Of a stretch of 64,000 bases of DNA, positions 34,713-45,803 are shown one piece after another. The position numbers and the translations under genes were made by a program. The DNA is from Candidatus Litorirhabdus singularis. GTDB taxonomy: Bacteria; Pseudomonadota; Gammaproteobacteria; Pseudomonadales; Halieaceae. The number at the start of each line of letters is the position of its first letter. The stretch's first letter is position 1. The DNA is taken from assembly GCF_026262625.1 (NCBI RefSeq), contig NZ_SHNN01000005.1, positions 1 to 64,000 of the forward strand, written 5' to 3'. Below the pieces are notes generated by a model. That model was not told the DNA's origin, made no database searches, and saw nothing but the letters and a program-made list of their open reading frames with translations.

Positions 34713-36791
34713 TCAGTCTTCCAGTGCCGTCAGTTCAGCTTGAACCTGACTTTGCTTGGTGGTCAGTTTTTGCACGGATTGTTGTAACACTTCAACCTTG
34801 TCAGAGTTCTCCTGCTCGGCTTCGGCCAGCTTGGCAGTAGCTTTTTGCAGACTCTTTTCCACGGACTGCAGATTTTTCTGCAACTGTTCGCGAGGGCTGA
34901 GCGCTGGCGCTGCTGCCTGTGCTGCCCGTTTGGCAAGCGCACGCTCGATAGCGGCCTGAGCGGGGTCTGCCGGTGCCTGCTGTGGGTTTTCGCTCCAGCC
35001 CTGGTCTGCCATAGCAGCGACTGCCGTGGCGATTTTTTCATCGAGCTTTAATACCGATGCATCAAGCGCTTCAATCACTTTGTCCTGGGCCCCTGCCTCC
35101 CGACTCTCTGTGAGTCTGGCGCGTGATTTTTCGGCCCGCTCGCGCAGTTTCTGCAGGTCTTGCCGCGCCTTGTCCTCGGGAGCCAGATCCGCGCTCGCAG
35201 CACGGGTAGCCTTGGCTTTCTCAATCGCCGCCTGTGCAGGATCGGCGCTAGCTGCCGGCTCCGCCTGACCCGCTTTCTTGGCCTTGGCGCGAGCTATAGC
35301 TGCCTGGACTGGATCTTCCACGCCGTCACCGGCGGCCGCGTCACGAGCACGCTGTTCGGCCGCGGCTTTGCGGGTCGCGCGCTGCGCTTCCTTTTCGGCG
35401 GCCTCTCTGTCCAGTCGTTCCTGACGAGCCTCAAAGCGGGTGCGCGAATGCTCGGACTTGGCGTGGTCGTTGCGCATTTGCACAATCTCTGCCTTGGCCG
35501 CCCGATAGTATTGCACCAGCGGTATGTTGCTGGGGCAGACATAGGAGCAGGCGCCGCATTCGATACAGTCGAATAGATTGTGCGCCTCCAGTTTCTCGAA
35601 CTCTTTACCCTGGGCGAACCAGTACATCTGTTGCGGTAGCAGCGAAGCCGGACAGGCTTCAGCGCACATGCCACAGCGGATGCAGGCCTGTGCCGGGTCC
35701 GGCGCGGGTAATTCTTCTACCGTGGGGGCCAGTAGGCAGTTGGTGGTTTTCACCACCGGCACGCTGGGGTCGGTGATAGTGAAGCCCATCATGGGACCAC
35801 CCATCATCAGGCGTTGATTGCGCTTGGCATCGTAGCCAGCCAGGTCTAGTAGCCAGCTCATTGGTGTGCCCAGCAATACTTCGTAATTACGCGGATGCGC
35901 TGCTGCATTACCGGTAACGGTGGTCATGCGCGAAATCAGCGGTTCGCCATAAGTCACGGCGCGGTAGATCGCATAAATGGTACCCACGTTCTGGCAGACA
36001 ATACCGATATCAGCCGGTAAGCCGCCGCTGGGGACTTGCTTGCCGGTCACAATCTCGATCAGCTGCTTCTCTCCGCCGGAGGGGTACTTGGTAGGAAATA
36101 CCACTATATCAATAGCGGTGCCGGCTGCCGCCGCGCGCAAAGCCGCGATAGCTTCCGGCTTATTGTCTTCAATACCCAGCAGTATCTCAGTCGGTTCAAC
36201 CAGGTGTGTGAGGATGTGAATGCCGGCAATGATCGCCTCGGCCTGCTCGCGCATCAATATGTCGTCGGCAGTGATATAGGGTTCGCACTCGGTGCCGTTG
36301 ATTAGCAAGGTATTAATGCGGCCACGTTCGGGGTTTACGCCCAGCTTGACCGCGGCAGGAAAGCCAGCGCCGCCCATACCAGCAATACCCGAGTCACGGA
36401 TCAATTGCAGCAGAGCGGAGCGTTCCAACTGCGTATAGTCCTCAACGCCAGAATGTTCAATCCAGGTATCCAGGCCATCGCTATCGAGCACAATGCAGGG
36501 CGCTGGCATAGCACTGGGGTGCGGCACGGGGCGTGGTTCAATGGCGGTAATGACGCCGCTGGTGGAGGCGTGTATTGGGACGCTGATGAAGCCGTCGGCG
36601 GCCGCGAGTAGCTCACCTTTGAGTACCTTCTGGCCAACGCTGACTACCGCTTTGGCGGGGGCGCCAATGTGTTGAGATAGCGGGTAAAACAGCTGTGGTG
36701 GTATGCCCGCGGGCGTGCTGGATACTTGCAGTGACTGATGTTTGTTTTCCAGCGGGTGGATGCCGCCGTGAATATCATAGATCTTTCTCAC
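34713..36791 (-). CDS. rnfC: Rnf electron transport complex subunit C with long C-terminal tail
   Basis: 692 residues. About 1-360 is the NADH/FMN-binding part ([26 protein letters not shown], the SLBB-like middle). About 370-430 holds two 4Fe-4S clusters, [12 protein letters not shown] and [13 protein letters not shown]. The last about 240 residues are a charged helical tail with repeats of the type [17 protein letters not shown] (four or so copies), common in gammaproteobacterial RnfC but of unclear role. The start is GTG, overlapping the rnfB stop (GTGA). It oxidises or reduces NADH on the cytoplasmic face. Confidence 0.95.
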   Translation of the reverse strand: MRKIYDIHGGIHPLENKHQSLQVSSTPAGIPPQLFYPLSQHIGAPAKAVVSVGQKVLKGELLAAADGFISVPIHASTSGVITAIEPRPVPHPSAMPAPCIVLDSDGLDTWIEHSGVEDYTQLERSALLQLIRDSGIAGMGGAGFPAAVKLGVNPERGRINTLLINGTECEPYITADDILMREQAEAIIAGIHILTHLVEPTEILLGIEDNKPEAIAALRAAAAGTAIDIVVFPTKYPSGGEKQLIEIVTGKQVPSGGLPADIGIVCQNVGTIYAIYRAVTYGEPLISRMTTVTGNAAAHPRNYEVLLGTPMSWLLDLAGYDAKRNQRLMMGGPMMGFTITDPSVPVVKTTNCLLAPTVEELPAPDPAQACIRCGMCAEACPASLLPQQMYWFAQGKEFEKLEAHNLFDCIECGACSYVCPSNIPLVQYYRAAKAEIVQMRNDHAKSEHSRTRFEARQERLDREAAEKEAQRATRKAAAEQRARDAAAGDGVEDPVQAAIARAKAKKAGQAEPAASADPAQAAIEKAKATRAASADLAPEDKARQDLQKLRERAEKSRARLTESREAGAQDKVIEALDASVLKLDEKIATAVAAMADQGWSENPQQAPADPAQAAIERALAKRAAQAAAPALSPREQLQKNLQSVEKSLQKATAKLAEAEQENSDKVEVLQQSVQKLTTKQSQVQAELTALED

Positions 36792-37420
36792 GCCGCTCGT
36801 TCCTTGTCACTGCTCATGTCATCGCGATCGCTGGCTATGATCAGCGGGTCGGTGGGCGAGGGCAGCTCCCAATGCCAGGTCTGTAGTGTGACTTCTTCGC
36901 TAATCATATCGATGCAATCAACCGGACAGGGTTCCACGCACAGGTCACAACCGGTGCACTCGCTGGCAATCACTGTATGCATCTGTTTGGCGGCCCCGAG
37001 TATGGCGTCTACCGGGCAGGCCTGAATGCATTTGGTGCAGCCGATGCACTCGTCTTCTCGAATGAAGGCGACGCTGGCTGCGGCCTTTTCTTCGCCATGC
37101 TCCGCATCCAGCGGTATCGCTTCGACATCTAACAGGTCAGCCAATTGCGCGATAGTGCCCTCACCACCCGGTGGGCAGCGGTTGATGGCTTCGCCGTCGG
37201 CAATAGCCTCGGCATAGGGTCTACAGCCCGGATATCCGCACTGCCCGCATTGGGTCTGCGGTAAAATAGCGTTGATCTGCTCGGAGATTGGGTTGCCTTC
37301 GGTGCGAAACTTGACGGCGGCATAGCCCAGCAGTGCTCCAAACACCAGGCCCAGGCCGACCAGTGCCAGCAGCGCTGCGATAAACGGGTTTTGAGCTACG
37401 AGTTCTAACATCGCTGTCAT
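36788..37420 (-). CDS. rnfB: Rnf electron transport complex subunit B
   Basis: 210 residues: one N-terminal membrane helix, then a 4Fe-4S domain with the four-Cys spacing [15 protein letters not shown], then two ferredoxin clusters, [16 protein letters not shown] and [16 protein letters not shown]. RnfB carries electrons between ferredoxin-like donors and the rest of the complex. It overlaps rnfA by 4 bp and rnfC by 4 bp. Confidence 0.95.
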   Translation of the reverse strand: MTAMLELVAQNPFIAALLALVGLGLVFGALLGYAAVKFRTEGNPISEQINAILPQTQCGQCGYPGCRPYAEAIADGEAINRCPPGGEGTIAQLADLLDVEAIPLDAEHGEEKAAASVAFIREDECIGCTKCIQACPVDAILGAAKQMHTVIASECTGCDLCVEPCPVDCIDMISEEVTLQTWHWELPSPTDPLIIASDRDDMSSDKERAA

Positions 37421-37995
37421 ACCAGGCCGGCAAAGCCCATGAAGGCGAGAGACATTAGGCCAGCTGTAATCATGCCGATGGCCGGGCCCTGGAAGGGTTC
37501 CGGTACGTCTGCTACGGCCAGTCGTTCGCGCATTGCAGCAAACAGCACTAGCACCATGGAAAAGCCCACGGCGGCACCAAAACCGTAGAACAGGGACTGC
37601 AGAAAGTCATGTTCGCGGTTGATGTTGAGCAGTGCCACACCCAGCACCGCGCAGTTGGTGGTAATCAAAGGCAGGTAGACTCCCAGTACCCGGTGCAGCA
37701 GGGGGCTGGACTTGCGTACTACCATTTCAGTGAACTGCACCACGACCGCAATCACCAGAATAAAGGAGATCGTCTTCAGGTAATCCAGGCCCAGTGGTTG
37801 CAGCAGGTAAGTGTGCGTCAAATAGCTGCAAGCGGACGCCAGAGTCAAAACGAAGGTGGTGGCCATGGACATGCCCATGGCGGTCTCCAGTTTATTAGAG
37901 ACACCCATGAAGGGACACAGGCCCAGAAACTGCACCAGCACGAAATTATTGACCAGGATCGCGCCGATCAGCAGGATCGAGTAGTCGGCTAACAT
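37417..37995 (-). CDS. rnfA: Rnf electron transport complex subunit A
   Basis: 192 residues with six membrane helices: [39 protein letters not shown] and the end [10 protein letters not shown] are typical. The conserved Cys (GLCPF, TNCAVLG) are thought to bind a 2Fe-2S cluster shared with RnfE. AAGGA precedes the ATG. It is the first gene of rnfABCDGE; all six are in tight overlap on the - strand. Confidence 0.95.
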   Translation of the reverse strand: MLADYSILLIGAILVNNFVLVQFLGLCPFMGVSNKLETAMGMSMATTFVLTLASACSYLTHTYLLQPLGLDYLKTISFILVIAVVVQFTEMVVRKSSPLLHRVLGVYLPLITTNCAVLGVALLNINREHDFLQSLFYGFGAAVGFSMVLVLFAAMRERLAVADVPEPFQGPAIGMITAGLMSLAFMGFAGLV

Positions 37996-38080
37996 ATGAG
38001 CGTTCCTTGTCCCATAAAACTAATAGCTATTAGTCTACCGTTGTCGCCGACGACTCTCAATGTGGGAGCTTGCCTCAACA

Positions 38081-40129
38081 TCACTTGACGAGCATTCCCG
38101 GGGTGGCGCCGGCATGGGGTTCCAGCAAGTAAATGTTCTCACCGCCGGGCCCGGCTGCCAGCACCATGCCCTCCGATACGCCAAAGCGCATCTTGCGCGC
38201 CGCGAGATTAGCAACGCAAACGGTCATTTTACCGACCAGAGTTTGTGGCTGCGGATAAGCCTGTCGAATACCGGCAAAGACCTGCCGCTGGCTGTCGCCC
38301 AGATTGAGCGTCAGGCACAGCAATTTGTCAGCCCCTTCGACAGTCTCAGCGGCCACTATTTCGGCGATCCGTAGTTCAACTTTGGCGAAATCGTCGTATG
38401 TAATGGTGTTGTCGGCGGCCTCTGTCTCAGTGGCGGTTTCTGTTGCTACTGGCACTGCTGCAGCCTGGCTGGCGGCGTTTTGCTGCTCCGCACTGGCAGC
38501 AACGACGGCTTCAACCTGTGCCGCTTCGATGCGGGTCATCAGCGGGATGAAATCATTGATCTGGTGGCCCACCAGTGGCTGCGGGTTGGTGTTCCAGTCC
38601 AATGAAACCTGCAGAAATGTTTCGCTGCGCTCGGCCATAGCGGGTAATACGGGTTTCAGATAAACCAACAACATTCTGAACAGATTAATGCCGACAGAAC
38701 AAACTTCGTGAACTTCTGCCTCTTTGCCTTCTTCGCGCGCCAGCACCCAGGGTTTTTTCTCATCGATATATTGGTTGGCACGATCAGCCAGCGCGATAAT
38801 CTCGCGGATAGCTTTATTGAACTCGCGCGCTTCGTAAAGCTGAGCAATATCATCTCCGGCGGCTATGAAGGATTGGACCATATCCGGTTCGGCGCAGTGT
38901 TCTGATAACTGGTTGTCAAATCGCTTGCGCAGAAAGCCGGCGCAGCGACTGGCGATATTGACTACTTTGCCGACCACATCCGAGTTAACCCGTTGCACGA
39001 AGTCTTCCAGATTCAGGTCTATGTCATCGACGGCACCGCTGAGCTTGGCAGCAAAGTAATAGCGCAGGTATTCGGGGTCAAGATGATCCAGGTAGGTACG
39101 TGCTTTGATGAAAGTGCCCCGCGATTTGGACATCTTGGTACCGTTCACGGTTAAAAAGCCGTGTACGAAAATGGCCGATGGTGTGCGGTAATCGGCGGAC
39201 GTCAGCATCGCTGGCCAGAACAATCCATGAAAGTTGATGATGTCCTTACCAATGAAGTGGTACAGCTCAGCGCTGGAGTCTTTATTCCAGTAACTGTCAA
39301 AGTCATCCCCCGTGCGGTTGCACAAGTTCTGATGACTGGCCATGTAGCCAATAGGGGCATCAAGCCAGACATAAAAGTATTTCCCCGGAGCGTCGGGTAT
39401 TTCAAAGCCGAAATAGGGGGCATCGCGACTGATATCCCATTCCTGTAGCCCGGCTTCTAGCCACTCTCCCAGTTTATTGGCAATCTGCGGCTGCAGCGTG
39501 CCACTCGCGGTCCATTCTTTCAGCATGTCGGCGAAGGCTGGCAAGGTGAAAAAATAGTGTTCGCTGTCTTTGTCAATCGGCGTTGCTCCGGACAGGGCTG
39601 AAACAGCATCAATAAGCTCTGCTGGACTGTAGGTGGCACCGCAGGATTCACAGTTGTCACCGTACTGATCGGCGGTTTTACAGCGCGGACAGGTACCCTT
39701 GATGTAGCGGTCGCTGAGGAACAGCTGTCGCTCGGGGTCGAAGGCCTGGGTGATTTCACGCACGGCGATGTGCCCGTTGTCACGTAATCGGGTATAGATT
39801 TGATTGCTGAACGCCCGATTTTCGTCGGAATGAGTGGTATAAAAGTTGTCAAAACCAATCAAAAAATCGGCGCTGTCGCGGGAGTGCTCGGCGTGCATGT
39901 TGTCGATCTGCTGTTGGGCGGTAATGCCCTGTTGCTCAGCCGTCAGCATAATGGCGGTACCATGCGCGTCATCGGCGCAGACATAGGTACACTGATGACC
40001 GCGTGACTTCTGGAAACGCACCCAGATATCGGTTTGCACTTGCTCCAGCAGGTGGCCCAAATGCAGCGATCCGTTGGCATAGGGCAGGGCGCTGGTAACC
40101 AGAATTTTGCGAGCCGAGGCTGCGGGCAT
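38081..40129 (-). CDS. metG: Methionyl-tRNA synthetase
   Basis: 682 residues. The class I motifs HLGH ([13 protein letters not shown]) and KMSKS ([10 protein letters not shown]) are present. The zinc knuckle [17 protein letters not shown] lies near 145-160. The C-terminal tRNA-binding OB domain ([15 protein letters not shown] to the end) follows an Ala/Thr-rich linker at about 555-580. Charges tRNA-Met. GGAG lies about 10 bases before the ATG. Divergent from the mrp/apbC gene. Confidence 0.97.
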   Translation of the reverse strand: MPAASARKILVTSALPYANGSLHLGHLLEQVQTDIWVRFQKSRGHQCTYVCADDAHGTAIMLTAEQQGITAQQQIDNMHAEHSRDSADFLIGFDNFYTTHSDENRAFSNQIYTRLRDNGHIAVREITQAFDPERQLFLSDRYIKGTCPRCKTADQYGDNCESCGATYSPAELIDAVSALSGATPIDKDSEHYFFTLPAFADMLKEWTASGTLQPQIANKLGEWLEAGLQEWDISRDAPYFGFEIPDAPGKYFYVWLDAPIGYMASHQNLCNRTGDDFDSYWNKDSSAELYHFIGKDIINFHGLFWPAMLTSADYRTPSAIFVHGFLTVNGTKMSKSRGTFIKARTYLDHLDPEYLRYYFAAKLSGAVDDIDLNLEDFVQRVNSDVVGKVVNIASRCAGFLRKRFDNQLSEHCAEPDMVQSFIAAGDDIAQLYEAREFNKAIREIIALADRANQYIDEKKPWVLAREEGKEAEVHEVCSVGINLFRMLLVYLKPVLPAMAERSETFLQVSLDWNTNPQPLVGHQINDFIPLMTRIEAAQVEAVVAASAEQQNAASQAAAVPVATETATETEAADNTITYDDFAKVELRIAEIVAAETVEGADKLLCLTLNLGDSQRQVFAGIRQAYPQPQTLVGKMTVCVANLAARKMRFGVSEGMVLAAGPGGENIYLLEPHAGATPGMLVK

Positions 40130-40296
40130 TTGCCGGATACTCCAGTGAGTAAAAAAGGGGCGCTACTATAGCGGTTTTAGCTGTTGATTTCATCCCACCA
40201 GGATGTGGCCGCCGTCCGCGTCACGGCGCATAGTATTTGTGGCATTCGGGCGCAGTCCCTATACTAGCGCCCCCTGTCCCGCACTGAGATTTATCG
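40130..40296. other. Divergent control region of metG and the Mrp-type gene
   Basis: 167 bp holding both promoters. A TATACT (40260-40265) is a possible -10 for the + strand gene. No known riboswitch fold was recognised. Confidence 0.35.
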
Positions 40297-41106
40297 ATGG
40301 ATAAGATCAAACATATTATTGCTGTCGCTTCCGGAAAAGGTGGAGTCGGCAAGTCGACAACAGCCGTCAACCTGGCACTGGCACTGCAGGCCAACGGCGC
40401 CAGCGTAGGACTGCTGGATGCCGATATCTATGGCCCTAGCCAGCAGATAATGCTGGGCGTGGCGGACGGCGTGCGTCCAGACCAAAAAGATGGCAAATGG
40501 TTGGTGCCCGTGGAGGCCCATGGTCTCAAAACGATGTCGATGGGCTATCTTGTGACCGACAAGACGCCGATGGTATGGCGCGGTCCCATGGCAGGTGGAG
40601 CGTTGCAGCAGATGCTGGAACAGACACTCTGGGAAGCATTGGACTACTTGATTATTGATATGCCACCTGGCACTGGTGATATCCAGTTAACCTTGTCGCA
40701 GAAAGCGGCGGTGGCCGGTGCGGTGATTGTCACCACGCCTCAGGACATCGCGTTGCTGGATGCACGCAAGGGCATAGAAATGTTTTCCAAAGTGGATATT
40801 CCGGTACTCGGCGTGGTGGAGAATATGGCGGTGCATGTGTGCAGTGAATGCGGGCATGCGGAGCATATTTTTGGTGCAGAGGGCGGCGAGCGACTGGCGG
40901 CGGAGTACGGGGTCGAGGTACTGGGATCGCTGCCGTTGGCACTGTCTATTCGTGAGCAGACCGATGCTGGCACCCCGGCCGTGGTGGCGGAGCCCGGTTC
41001 TGATGTTACTGCGGTTTATCTGCAGATAGCAGAGCGCGTAGCAGCGGCGCTGACGGGTACCGGTGAGCAGCGCAGTGGGCCAGAAATTGTAATCAGTAAT
41101 GACTAG
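40297..41106 (+). CDS. apbC: Mrp/ApbC/NBP35-type iron-sulfur carrier ATPase
   Basis: 269 residues: the deviant Walker A GKGGVGKSTTAVNLALAL, the LLDADIYGPSQ strand, VWRGPM, IIDMPPGTGDIQLTLSQ and the cluster-binding pair CSECGH. ApbC-type ATPases bind and hand over 4Fe-4S clusters. The protein starts right at the P-loop domain and lacks the N-terminal DUF59-type domain of E. coli ApbC (369 residues), so it is a short form. dcd follows after 16 bp, the usual order in related genomes. Confidence 0.92.
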   Translation: MDKIKHIIAVASGKGGVGKSTTAVNLALALQANGASVGLLDADIYGPSQQIMLGVADGVRPDQKDGKWLVPVEAHGLKTMSMGYLVTDKTPMVWRGPMAGGALQQMLEQTLWEALDYLIIDMPPGTGDIQLTLSQKAAVAGAVIVTTPQDIALLDARKGIEMFSKVDIPVLGVVENMAVHVCSECGHAEHIFGAEGGERLAAEYGVEVLGSLPLALSIREQTDAGTPAVVAEPGSDVTAVYLQIAERVAAALTGTGEQRSGPEIVISND

Positions 41107-41122
41107 CTAGCGAGATAGCACT

Positions 41123-41689
41123 ATGAGTATTAAATCCGACAAATGGATACGCCGCATGGCAGCGGATCACGGCATGATTGAACCATTCCAGCCAGACCAG
41201 GTGCGCTACTCCGGGGAGGAGCGGCTGATCTCTTATGGCACTTCAAGCTATGGCTACGATGTGCGCTGCTCTGACCAATTCAAAGTGTTTACCAATATTC
41301 ATTCAGCGACGGTCGACCCCAAAAATTTCGATGAAAAGAGTTTCGTCGATATAACCGGCGACTACTGCATCATCCCGCCTAATTCCTTTGCGCTGGCATC
41401 AACGGTGGAGTACTTCCGAATTCCGCGCAGCGTGCTGACGATTTGTCTGGGTAAATCGACCTATGCCCGCTGTGGCATTATCGTTAACGTGACGCCGTTG
41501 GAACCAGAATGGGAGGGGCACGTGACGCTGGAATTTTCCAACACAACGACCTTGCCGGCCAAAATATACGCCAACGAGGGCGTAGCTCAGATGCTATTTT
41601 TTGAATCGGACGAAGTCTGCGAAACCAGCTACGCGGATCGCGGTGGCAAATATCAGGGCCAGACCGGAGTGACGCTGCCCAAAGCCTGA
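41123..41689 (+). CDS. dcd: dCTP deaminase
   Basis: 188 residues of the trimeric dCTP deaminase family: [31 protein letters not shown], the catalytic [29 protein letters not shown] stretch, and the C-terminal [14 protein letters not shown]. It makes dUTP for thymidylate synthesis. Length equals the family norm. It ends 21 bp from the convergent purN stop. Confidence 0.96.
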   Translation: MSIKSDKWIRRMAADHGMIEPFQPDQVRYSGEERLISYGTSSYGYDVRCSDQFKVFTNIHSATVDPKNFDEKSFVDITGDYCIIPPNSFALASTVEYFRIPRSVLTICLGKSTYARCGIIVNVTPLEPEWEGHVTLEFSNTTTLPAKIYANEGVAQMLFFESDEVCETSYADRGGKYQGQTGVTLPKA

Positions 41690-41710
41690 TTTAGGGCTTG
41701 ATGGGTGTGA

Positions 41711-42349
41711 TTAGCCGCTGAAATCAATGCCACTGGCAGGCACTACCTGCTCATCCAATAGCGCTTGGTTGCCTACCAGGCGCAGCCTTCCCTGGACAAA
41801 CCAACTAACCGCCAAAGGATAAATACTGTGTTCGCAGGCCAGTACTCTGGCCGCGAGGCTGGTTTCGTCATCTTCAGGCATTACCGGCACGCGTGCCTGT
41901 AATACTGGTGGCCCGCCATCCAGCTCCGGAGTGACAAAATGTACTGTAGAGCCGGCTTCCGCATCACCAGCGTCCAGGGCACGGGCATGGGTGTGCAGAC
42001 CCGGATACAGCGGCAACAGCGACGGATGAATGTTGAGCAGTCGGCCGCGATAGCGATCCAGAAACACGGGGGTCAGGATGCGCATAAAGCCCGCCAGTAC
42101 CACCAGTTCGACCGCTGCGGGTTGCAGTGCGGCGACCAGAGCAGCGTCAAAATCTTCACGCGATGCAAAGTCCTGGTGTTTGAGCGTTGCAGTAGCAATG
42201 CCGGCCTGCGCTGCTCGCTCCAGGCCATAGGCATCGTCGCGATTACTAATCACCATAACAATATTAGCCGCAAGTTGGCCGCTATTGCAGGCATCCATGA
42301 GCCCCTGCAGATTGGAGCCATTGCCTGAAATCAGTACCGCGATGTTCAT
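41711..42349 (-). CDS. purN: Phosphoribosylglycinamide formyltransferase PurN
   Basis: 212 residues: ISGNGSNLQGLMDAC at the start, LAGFMRILTPVF, the catalytic NIHPSLLPLYPGLHTHARALDAGDAEAGSTVHFV (Asn and His in NIHPSLLP, Asp in the D-AGSTVHFV region). It uses 10-formyl-THF to formylate GAR. It lies 11 bp after purM in a purM-purN operon. purT at 1587 gives a second, formate-using route. Confidence 0.96.
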   Translation of the reverse strand: MNIAVLISGNGSNLQGLMDACNSGQLAANIVMVISNRDDAYGLERAAQAGIATATLKHQDFASREDFDAALVAALQPAAVELVVLAGFMRILTPVFLDRYRGRLLNIHPSLLPLYPGLHTHARALDAGDAEAGSTVHFVTPELDGGPPVLQARVPVMPEDDETSLAARVLACEHSIYPLAVSWFVQGRLRLVGNQALLDEQVVPASGIDFSG

Positions 42350-42360
42350 GGGCGCGCGAG

Positions 42361-43410
42361 TCAGTCCTGCAATATGACGAGGGGTTCTGCCTGAGTGCCG
42401 GCACGCACGGTTCCTATGCGCCAGGCGGTTTCTCCGGTAGCACCGAGTTGCGCCAGGGCTGCTTCCGCATGCTCTTCAGCCACGCATATGACCATACCAA
42501 CGCCGCAATTGAAGGTGCGATGCATCTCGTCACGTTCGACATTGCCCTGTTGCTGAAGCCAGTCGAAAACAGGGGGTCGCTGCCAGCTAGCCAGATCGAT
42601 AACTGCCTCTGTATGCTCTGGCAGTACTCGCGGCAGATTTTCCAGCAATCCACCACCGGTGATGTGGCTGAGGGCTTTTACCGGCACCTGCTTAAACAGT
42701 TCCAGGAGTGATTTGACGTAGATTCTCGTGGGTGTGAGTAGTGCCTCACCCAAGCTGCAATCACCCATGCTTTGTGCCAGATCGGCTTGTGAGACTTCGA
42801 GAATCTTGCGGATCAGGGAGTAACCGTTGGAGTGTGGACCGCTGGAGGCCAGCCCAATCAGGCAGTCTCCTGTGGCGACCTGACTGCCATCGATAATCTC
42901 TGATTTCTCGACCACGCCGACGCAAAATCCGGCCAGATCGTAATCTTCCCCTTCATACATACCAGGCATTTCTGCGGTTTCGCCGCCTACCAGCGCGCAG
43001 CCGGCCAGCTCGCAGCCGGCGCCGATGCCTTCTACTACTTGCACGGCGGTATCAATCGACAGTGAGCCGGTGGCGTAATAATCGAGGAAAAACAAGGGTT
43101 CCGCGCCTGCAACTATCAGGTCGTTGACGCACATGGCAACCAGGTCGATGCCGATAGTGTCATGCTTGCCCATGGTCATAGCGAGGCTGAGTTTAGTGCC
43201 GACGCCGTCGGTACCCGATACCAGCACCGGCTGACGATAACCAGAGGGCAGCTCGCAGAGCGCGCCAAAACCGCCCAGTCCACCCAGAATCTCGGGACGT
43301 CGGGTGCGCTTGGCAACACCTTTGATGCGTTCCACCAGTTGATTACCGGCATCAATGTTGACCCCGGCATCCCGGTAGCTGAGCGACGGTTGATCAGGAG
43401 AAGTGGGCAT
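42361..43410 (-). CDS. purM: Phosphoribosylformylglycinamidine cyclo-ligase PurM
   Basis: 349 residues of AIR synthetase: [20 protein letters not shown] at the start, [42 protein letters not shown] (shown from MCVND to DYYATG), [14 protein letters not shown] and [16 protein letters not shown]. Fifth step of purine synthesis. First gene of purM-purN, divergent from the DUF2066 gene as in other gammaproteobacteria. Confidence 0.97.
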   Translation of the reverse strand: MPTSPDQPSLSYRDAGVNIDAGNQLVERIKGVAKRTRRPEILGGLGGFGALCELPSGYRQPVLVSGTDGVGTKLSLAMTMGKHDTIGIDLVAMCVNDLIVAGAEPLFFLDYYATGSLSIDTAVQVVEGIGAGCELAGCALVGGETAEMPGMYEGEDYDLAGFCVGVVEKSEIIDGSQVATGDCLIGLASSGPHSNGYSLIRKILEVSQADLAQSMGDCSLGEALLTPTRIYVKSLLELFKQVPVKALSHITGGGLLENLPRVLPEHTEAVIDLASWQRPPVFDWLQQQGNVERDEMHRTFNCGVGMVICVAEEHAEAALAQLGATGETAWRIGTVRAGTQAEPLVILQD

Positions 43411-43539
43411 GGTGGAATCCGCAGTCTGGAAAAGCGGCTATTCTATATGGTCCGTCGGCTAATTTCAGCAGTGTTCATTGGTGTTGAGGGTGGGTGCTGT
43501 TAAAATGTTGTTTGTTTCCGCTTTCTGGTTCCTTATTCA

Positions 43540-44592
43540 ATGCGTTGTTTCTTGTTATCGCTAATGATTTATTTGTTCAGCTTGCCTGCACTGGCGGCTG
43601 AGGTTGTCAGCAATCTATATCAGGCAGAGGTTGTCGTCGAGAACCACGGCCGGCCGGCGCTGCAGTCTGGTATGCAAGAAGCTTTAGCGCTGGTATTGGT
43701 AAAAGTCTCAGGGCGGCGAGAAGTCCTCGAGGAAGAAGCCTTAGCGTCTATGTTGGCAGCGGCCCAAGACTACGTTCAACAATACCAATATGTGCGTGGG
43801 GACAATGACCAGCTGCGGCTGCAGGTGGAGTTTTCTGCCGCTCTGGTGAACGACAATTTGACTACCGCTCGACTGCCGTTGTGGAGCGCGACCAGGCCCG
43901 CAGTGCTGGTCTGGGTTGTGGTTAACGATAACGGTGGCCGTCGATTTGCCAGCGCCGAGACTGATTCAGAGCTGCTGGCACAGATTGATAAGGCCTTTGA
44001 CCAGCGCGGTGTGCCGCTGGTTTTGCCGTTGCTGGATATTGAAGATGCGTTGGCGATAGCGGTAGATGACGTGTGGGAGTTTGACTCTGCGAAGATCAGC
44101 ACAGCATCCGAGCGTTACTCCGTCAATAATATTCTGGTGGGGCAGCTGCACCAAATTCCTGGCGATCGCTGGATGGGGGAGTGGCAGTATCTGTGGCAAG
44201 AAAATAGTTATTCCAGTAGTGATTACGGGGTTTCGTTGACTACTATAGCCGGGGCCGGTGCGGCGCTCAGCGCAGAAAAAATGGCCCAGCGCTACGCGGT
44301 TGAGGCAACCAGCGAAAGCGCCGCTCAGGTTCGGGTGCAGGTGCAGGGGCTGGCAAATTATGCGGACTACCGTGGCGCCCTTAGTTATCTGGCGGCCATT
44401 GATCTAGTAGACGCGGCGCTGGTGGAGTTTGTGACTGAGGATGTGGTTGTTTTCAGCGTGCAGGCCCCTCTTCAATTGACGCAACTGAGTCGCCTTATCG
44501 AGCTGGGCGGTCGCATGCAGCCGCTGCTGATGGCGCAGTCACTGCCAGAAGACATAGCGCCCGCGACCCTGGTTTATCAATGGCAACCCTAA
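43540..44592 (+). CDS. DUF2066 domain-containing protein
   Basis: 350 residues with a signal peptide (about 1-20, ending ALA). The DUF2066 pattern is seen in LYQAEVVVENHGR, ALALVLVKVSGRREV and YVQQYQYV, then PAVLVWVVVNDNGGRR and a later IDLVDAALVEFV domain. It is an envelope protein of unknown role, regularly found between purM and hda in this group of bacteria, as here. Start at the ATG at 43540. Confidence 0.85.
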   Translation: MRCFLLSLMIYLFSLPALAAEVVSNLYQAEVVVENHGRPALQSGMQEALALVLVKVSGRREVLEEEALASMLAAAQDYVQQYQYVRGDNDQLRLQVEFSAALVNDNLTTARLPLWSATRPAVLVWVVVNDNGGRRFASAETDSELLAQIDKAFDQRGVPLVLPLLDIEDALAIAVDDVWEFDSAKISTASERYSVNNILVGQLHQIPGDRWMGEWQYLWQENSYSSSDYGVSLTTIAGAGAALSAEKMAQRYAVEATSESAAQVRVQVQGLANYADYRGALSYLAAIDLVDAALVEFVTEDVVVFSVQAPLQLTQLSRLIELGGRMQPLLMAQSLPEDIAPATLVYQWQP

Positions 44593-44620
44593 CCTCTTGT
44601 GTCGCTCACAGTTGTCTGCT

Positions 44621-45319
44621 GTGACGATTCCTGCGCAGCTGACGTTGGGAGTGGGGTTGCGCGATGACGCGACCCTGAATAATTTTCTATTTCGCGAAGA
44701 ATTATCCCCCCTAAGCGGTGTGTTGCGGGCGCTGAGTACTGCTGTTGGTGAGCCGCTGGTATACCTGCATGGTATGCCCGGAAGTGGCCGTAGTCATTTA
44801 TTGCAAGCGGTATGCCGTGAATTCGCCGCTGGACAAGCGCTGTATCTCCCCCTCAATCAATTTGTGGAGGCTGATGCTGAGTCGATTCTTCAGGATGTAG
44901 AGCAGATGGCGCTATTGTGTCTTGACGACTTTGAGGCGATTGGTGGCGACAGCCAATGGGAGGAAGCGCTATTCCACGCGTTTAATCGAATGCGTGAGCA
45001 AAACTGCAGCCTGCTGATCAGTGCGCAGTGCCCGCCGCGAGGTTTGCCGCTGGTGTTGGAAGATTTGCGTTCACGACTGGGGTGGGGCGTCACCCTGCAC
45101 CTGCCCCAGCCCGATGACGCCGAAAAACTGGCGATACTCCAATTTCGAGCCCAGCGCCGCGGGCTGCAACTGAGCGCTGACGTGGCCCAATATGTGATGG
45201 CTCGGGCGCCACGCTCATTGGATTCGTTGATTCAGGTGCTGGATCAGCTGGATCACGCTTCGCTGGCCCAACAGCGGGCGCTCTCGATTCCTTTCGTTAA
45301 GCAGACTTTGGGTTGGTAA
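44621..45319 (+). CDS. hda: DnaA regulatory inactivator Hda
   Basis: About 232 residues. It starts with IPAQLTLGVGLRDDATLNNF, includes the AAA+ Walker A-like LHGMPGSGRSHLLQAV, LLCLDDFEAIGGDSQWEEALFHAFNRM (shown from LLCLDD to FNRM as sensor and Walker B) and the Arg finger region LRSRLGWGV. Hda with the DNA-loaded clamp makes DnaA hydrolyse ATP after initiation. The frame is open to a TTG at 44597; the GTG at 44621 best fits the family start, but no ribosome site is clear. It follows the DUF2066 gene closely. Confidence 0.9.
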   Translation: MTIPAQLTLGVGLRDDATLNNFLFREELSPLSGVLRALSTAVGEPLVYLHGMPGSGRSHLLQAVCREFAAGQALYLPLNQFVEADAESILQDVEQMALLCLDDFEAIGGDSQWEEALFHAFNRMREQNCSLLISAQCPPRGLPLVLEDLRSRLGWGVTLHLPQPDDAEKLAILQFRAQRRGLQLSADVAQYVMARAPRSLDSLIQVLDQLDHASLAQQRALSIPFVKQTLGW

Positions 45320-45323
45320 GACG

Positions 45324-45707
45324 ATGGCAGTAGCCCCCGCAGAACCATTGTCCAGCGCGCAGATGCAGTTGCTGGAGCAGACATTACGGCGCATCCACAG
45401 AGAATTAATGGAACAACTGCAGGGTACGGACGCCGCTGCAGCGCCCGTGTCGCTTGATCAGCAGTCGGTAGGGCGGCTGTCGCGCATGGACGCGATTGCA
45501 CAGCAACAGATGGCATTGGCCAATCAGGGACATGTGCGAGCTCACTTGAGCCGTGTGGAGCGGGCGCTGGCGGCACTGGCTGAGGGTGAGTATGGCTATT
45601 GTGACGATTGTGACCAGCCGATTGCCTGGGCTCGACTGCAAATTCGCCCTGATTCGCCCCTCTGTGTAGCCTGTCAGGAGCGCAATGAAACCGGCAATAG
45701 TTCATAG
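45324..45707 (+). CDS. TraR/DksA family zinc-finger protein
   Basis: 127 residues: a coiled coil (about 8-80) with LDQQSVGRLSRMDAIAQQQM, then a four-Cys zinc finger, CDDCDQPI and CVAC. The length and the GRLSRMD motif match the short DksA-like group, not DksA itself. Such proteins can bind the RNA polymerase secondary channel. It lies 4 bp after hda and is probably cotranscribed with it. Confidence 0.85.
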   Translation: MAVAPAEPLSSAQMQLLEQTLRRIHRELMEQLQGTDAAAAPVSLDQQSVGRLSRMDAIAQQQMALANQGHVRAHLSRVERALAALAEGEYGYCDDCDQPIAWARLQIRPDSPLCVACQERNETGNSS

Positions 45708-45803
45708 AACTGATAGTGAACGGCTGGTATGCTTGCCGCGAAATATTAAAGCTCCGTGAAATAGGGAGCTATGACCATTCCATCAACGCACAAGGATAAT
45801 GAC

